DNA of 64,000 nucleotides, taken from Candidatus Eiseniibacteriota bacterium (GTDB lineage: Bacteria > Eisenbacteria > RBG-16-71-46 > CAIMUX01). A program made the position numbers and the translations under genes. Below, piece after piece: positions 62,631 through 64,000 of this stretch; position 1 is the first letter of the stretch, and every line of letters begins with the position of its first letter. The notes under the pieces are model-generated. The model was not told the DNA's origin, did not search any database, and was given only the letters and a program-made list of their open reading frames with translations. The stretch is from positions 60,075 to 124,074 of the forward strand of contig CAIMUX010000119.1 in the NCBI GenBank assembly GCA_903844735.1, in the 5' to 3' direction.

Positions 62631-63818
62631 ATGTTGCGCTTGGATGACCTCGCGGCTCTCCTGGCCGACCTGGACTCGGATCGGATCGAGCGGACCCGCA
62701 GCACGACCGATACCGACAAGTTTGCCCAGGCGGTTTGTGCCTTTTCCAATGACCTGCCCCATGGTCGCCGGCCGGGCTACCTGGTGATCGGCGTGGGTGA
62801 GGACGGATTGCCCATCGGCCTTCGGGTCACCGACCAGCTTCTGCAATCTCTGGCCGCCCTGCGTTCCGATGGCAACATCCTCCCCCAGCCCGTCCTCGTC
62901 GTGCAGAAGATGACCCTGCCCGGCGGGGAAGTCGCGGTTGTCGAGGTCCAGCCATCGGACCTGCCGCCGGTGCGATACAAGGGTCGGATCTGGATCCGGG
63001 TCGGTCCGCGTCGGGCGACCGCCAACGAGCAGGAGGAACGCATCCTGGCGGAGCGGCGGGTCGCTACCGCCCGGACTTTCGACGCTCTCCCGTCCCTGGA
63101 TGCGACGCTGGCCGACTTGTCCCAGGAGCGATTCGTCCTGGTCTACCGGCGCAAAGCGGTGGCCGAGGAGGTGATCGCGGAAAACGATCGCCCGTTGCCC
63201 GTGCAGCTCGCCTCGCTTCGCCTGTACGACCTGCGCCACGACTGTCCCACGCACGCGGGGGTCCTGCTTCTCTCCGAGCGGCCCACGCACTGGCTTGCGG
63301 GTGCCTATGTGCAGTTCGTTCGTTTCGGGGGCACCGAGCCGACCTCACCGGTCGTCGACGAGAAGCGGGTCGAGGGCGACCTGGCCACCGTGTTGCAACG
63401 GCTCGACCTGCTGCTGGACGTCACCCTTCGGCAGCGACCCTTTCTGGTCACAAACCTGCGCGAGGAGACGCGCATTGATTACCCCAAGCTGGCGGTTCGT
63501 GAGCTGGTCCTCAACGCCATCATGCACCGGGATTACCAGTCCGCCGCCCCGACCCGCTTCTTCTGGTTCGACGATCGGATCGAGATCCACAGCCCCGGGG
63601 GTCTGTACGGCGCCGTCTCGGCCGAAAACTTCCCGCATCAGACCGACTACCGCAACCCTCTCGTCGCTGAGGTCATGCGCACCCTTGGTTACGCGAATCG
63701 GTTCGGCGTGGGTGTGCAGCGGGCGCAGGAGGCGATGCGCTTGAACGGCAACCCGCCCCTGGAATTCGCCTTCGATCCGCATGGGGTGCGGGTCATCCTG
63801 CGGGCCGTCACTTCGTGA
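62631..63818 (+). CDS. AlbA_2 (Schlafen-like) domain plus C-terminal ATP-binding domain protein
   Basis: A 395-residue protein. Residues 1-130 are an AlbA_2 domain (AVCAFSNDLPHGRRPGYLVI, GVGEDG). The C-terminal part has ELVLNAIMHRDYQSAAPTRF, followed by IEIHSPGGLYG, a GHKL-like ATP-binding fold (RecG-C/HATPase_c_4). These are often called RecG-like, but the helicase is absent. They occur near defence and mobile genes as regulators. ATG 62631 has GGGAGA. A TATCAT at 62569 may be its -10. Its 3' end is duplicated at 60097. Confidence 0.88.
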   Translation: MLRLDDLAALLADLDSDRIERTRSTTDTDKFAQAVCAFSNDLPHGRRPGYLVIGVGEDGLPIGLRVTDQLLQSLAALRSDGNILPQPVLVVQKMTLPGGEVAVVEVQPSDLPPVRYKGRIWIRVGPRRATANEQEERILAERRVATARTFDALPSLDATLADLSQERFVLVYRRKAVAEEVIAENDRPLPVQLASLRLYDLRHDCPTHAGVLLLSERPTHWLAGAYVQFVRFGGTEPTSPVVDEKRVEGDLATVLQRLDLLLDVTLRQRPFLVTNLREETRIDYPKLAVRELVLNAIMHRDYQSAAPTRFFWFDDRIEIHSPGGLYGAVSAENFPHQTDYRNPLVAEVMRTLGYANRFGVGVQRAQEAMRLNGNPPLEFAFDPHGVRVILRAVTS

Positions 63819-63832
63819 TCACCACGGTGAGG
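63684..63832 (+). repeat. 149-bp direct repeat, right copy
   Basis: This is the 3' end of the intact AlbA_2 gene plus the opposite-strand LTVVIT end of gene X. It matches 60097-60245 with four differences. Confidence 0.95.
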
Positions 63833-63880
63833 CCGCAGGTCTCGCCGCCCACGCCGAAGATCCCCTGGATGAACGCCCCC
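63832..63880 (-). pseudogene. Gene X fragment 2
   Basis: Minus strand: GAFIQGIFGVGGETCG joined exactly at the repeat end to LTVVITK and a TGA. The first part is an internal motif of the family as I remember it, normally followed by the LALNDP region seen in fragment 3. Confidence 0.5.
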
Positions 63881-63964
63881 TCTGAGCGTGAGCACGATAA
63901 CCGAGGGTGTTTCCCCCACGATATTTGAGGGTCCGGATCATCGGCGGGCCACCGCCGGCCTGGG

Positions 63965-63984
63965 CCGCGGCCGTTCGGCCGCGG
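63965..63984. terminator. Perfect 9-bp GC palindrome
   Basis: CCGCGGCCG-TT-CGGCCGCGG. It is a strong hairpin but has no T-run, so a terminator role is uncertain. The 182 bp after the AlbA_2 gene hold only this and gene X fragment 2. Confidence 0.4.
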
Positions 63985-64000
63985 CGGGTACCGCGAACAC

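Overview
The window is GC-rich bacterial DNA from a Gram-negative (diderm) organism. It carries the lipid A/Kdo pathway together with bamA, skp and lolCD, a fused lpxC-fabZ gene (typical of the FCB superphylum), bacillithiol genes bshA and bshC, the protein-arginine kinase module mcsA-mcsB-clpC, and a Minf_1886-family protein. This mix fits an uncultivated FCB-type lineage (Eisenbacteria, Latescibacteria, Krumholzibacteriota or a relative). The phylum is inferred; no rRNA is present. Almost all genes lie on the minus strand, many joined by 4-bp stop/start overlaps.

Layout, left to right. 0-6.2 kb: PAP2 phosphatase, histidine kinase, M23 peptidase, polyprenyl synthase, rsfS and a PfkB kinase (minus). 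6.3-7.1 kb: pgeF (plus), apparently leaderless. 7.2-10.9 kb: methyltransferase-bshC-bshA. 11.2-15.0 kb: a 1286-residue lipoprotein metalloprotease with fourteen six-cysteine repeats. 15.3-26.8 kb: housekeeping genes (apt, pcm, surE, merR-type, gpsA, plsY, der, DUF512) interspersed with four tRNAs (Arg-CCT, Pro-CGG, Pro-GGG, Gly-CCC), plus a COG2521-type methyltransferase, a PilZ membrane protein and an MglA-like GTPase. 26.8-28.9 kb: a decayed stretch with tandem repeats, a group II intron maturase stub and a cupin gene. 28.9-35.8 kb: miaA, mutL, a GT9 glycosyltransferase, a Minf_1886 protein, nadB and a lipoprotein. 35.8-36.8 kb: abutting remnants of an AAA ATPase and a metallophosphoesterase. 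36.9-58.8 kb: a long envelope and proteostasis block (asd, truA, degP-like, lolC, lolD, mcsA, mcsB, clpC, bamA, skp, lpxD, lpxC-fabZ, lpxA, Gfo/Idh oxidoreductase, lpxB, DUF374 acyltransferase, waaA, lpxK). 58.8-64 kb: an accessory island of toxin-antitoxin-type modules and gene fragments.

The envelope block covers lipid A from UDP-GlcNAc acylation (LpxA, LpxC, FabZ, LpxD, LpxB, LpxK) to Kdo transfer (WaaA), with outer-membrane protein assembly (BamA, Skp), lipoprotein release (LolCD) and quality control (DegP-like, McsAB-ClpC) alongside.

The right-hand island is the most unusual part. It holds relE-phd, MNT-HEPN and parDE pairs, a degenerate second MNT-HEPN pair, and an AlbA_2/ATPase gene, lying among fragments of what looks like one conserved gene ('gene X', minus strand). 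Two of the modules start with the same 61-bp promoter element, and a 149-bp direct repeat flanks the island. The parE copy has an in-frame stop at codon 3.

Promoters can be read directly at several places. All share a -35 near TTGACA, a 17-18 bp spacer and a -10 of the form TANNNT, often TACACT or TAGACT; three sit so close to the start codon that the transcripts would be leaderless or nearly so.
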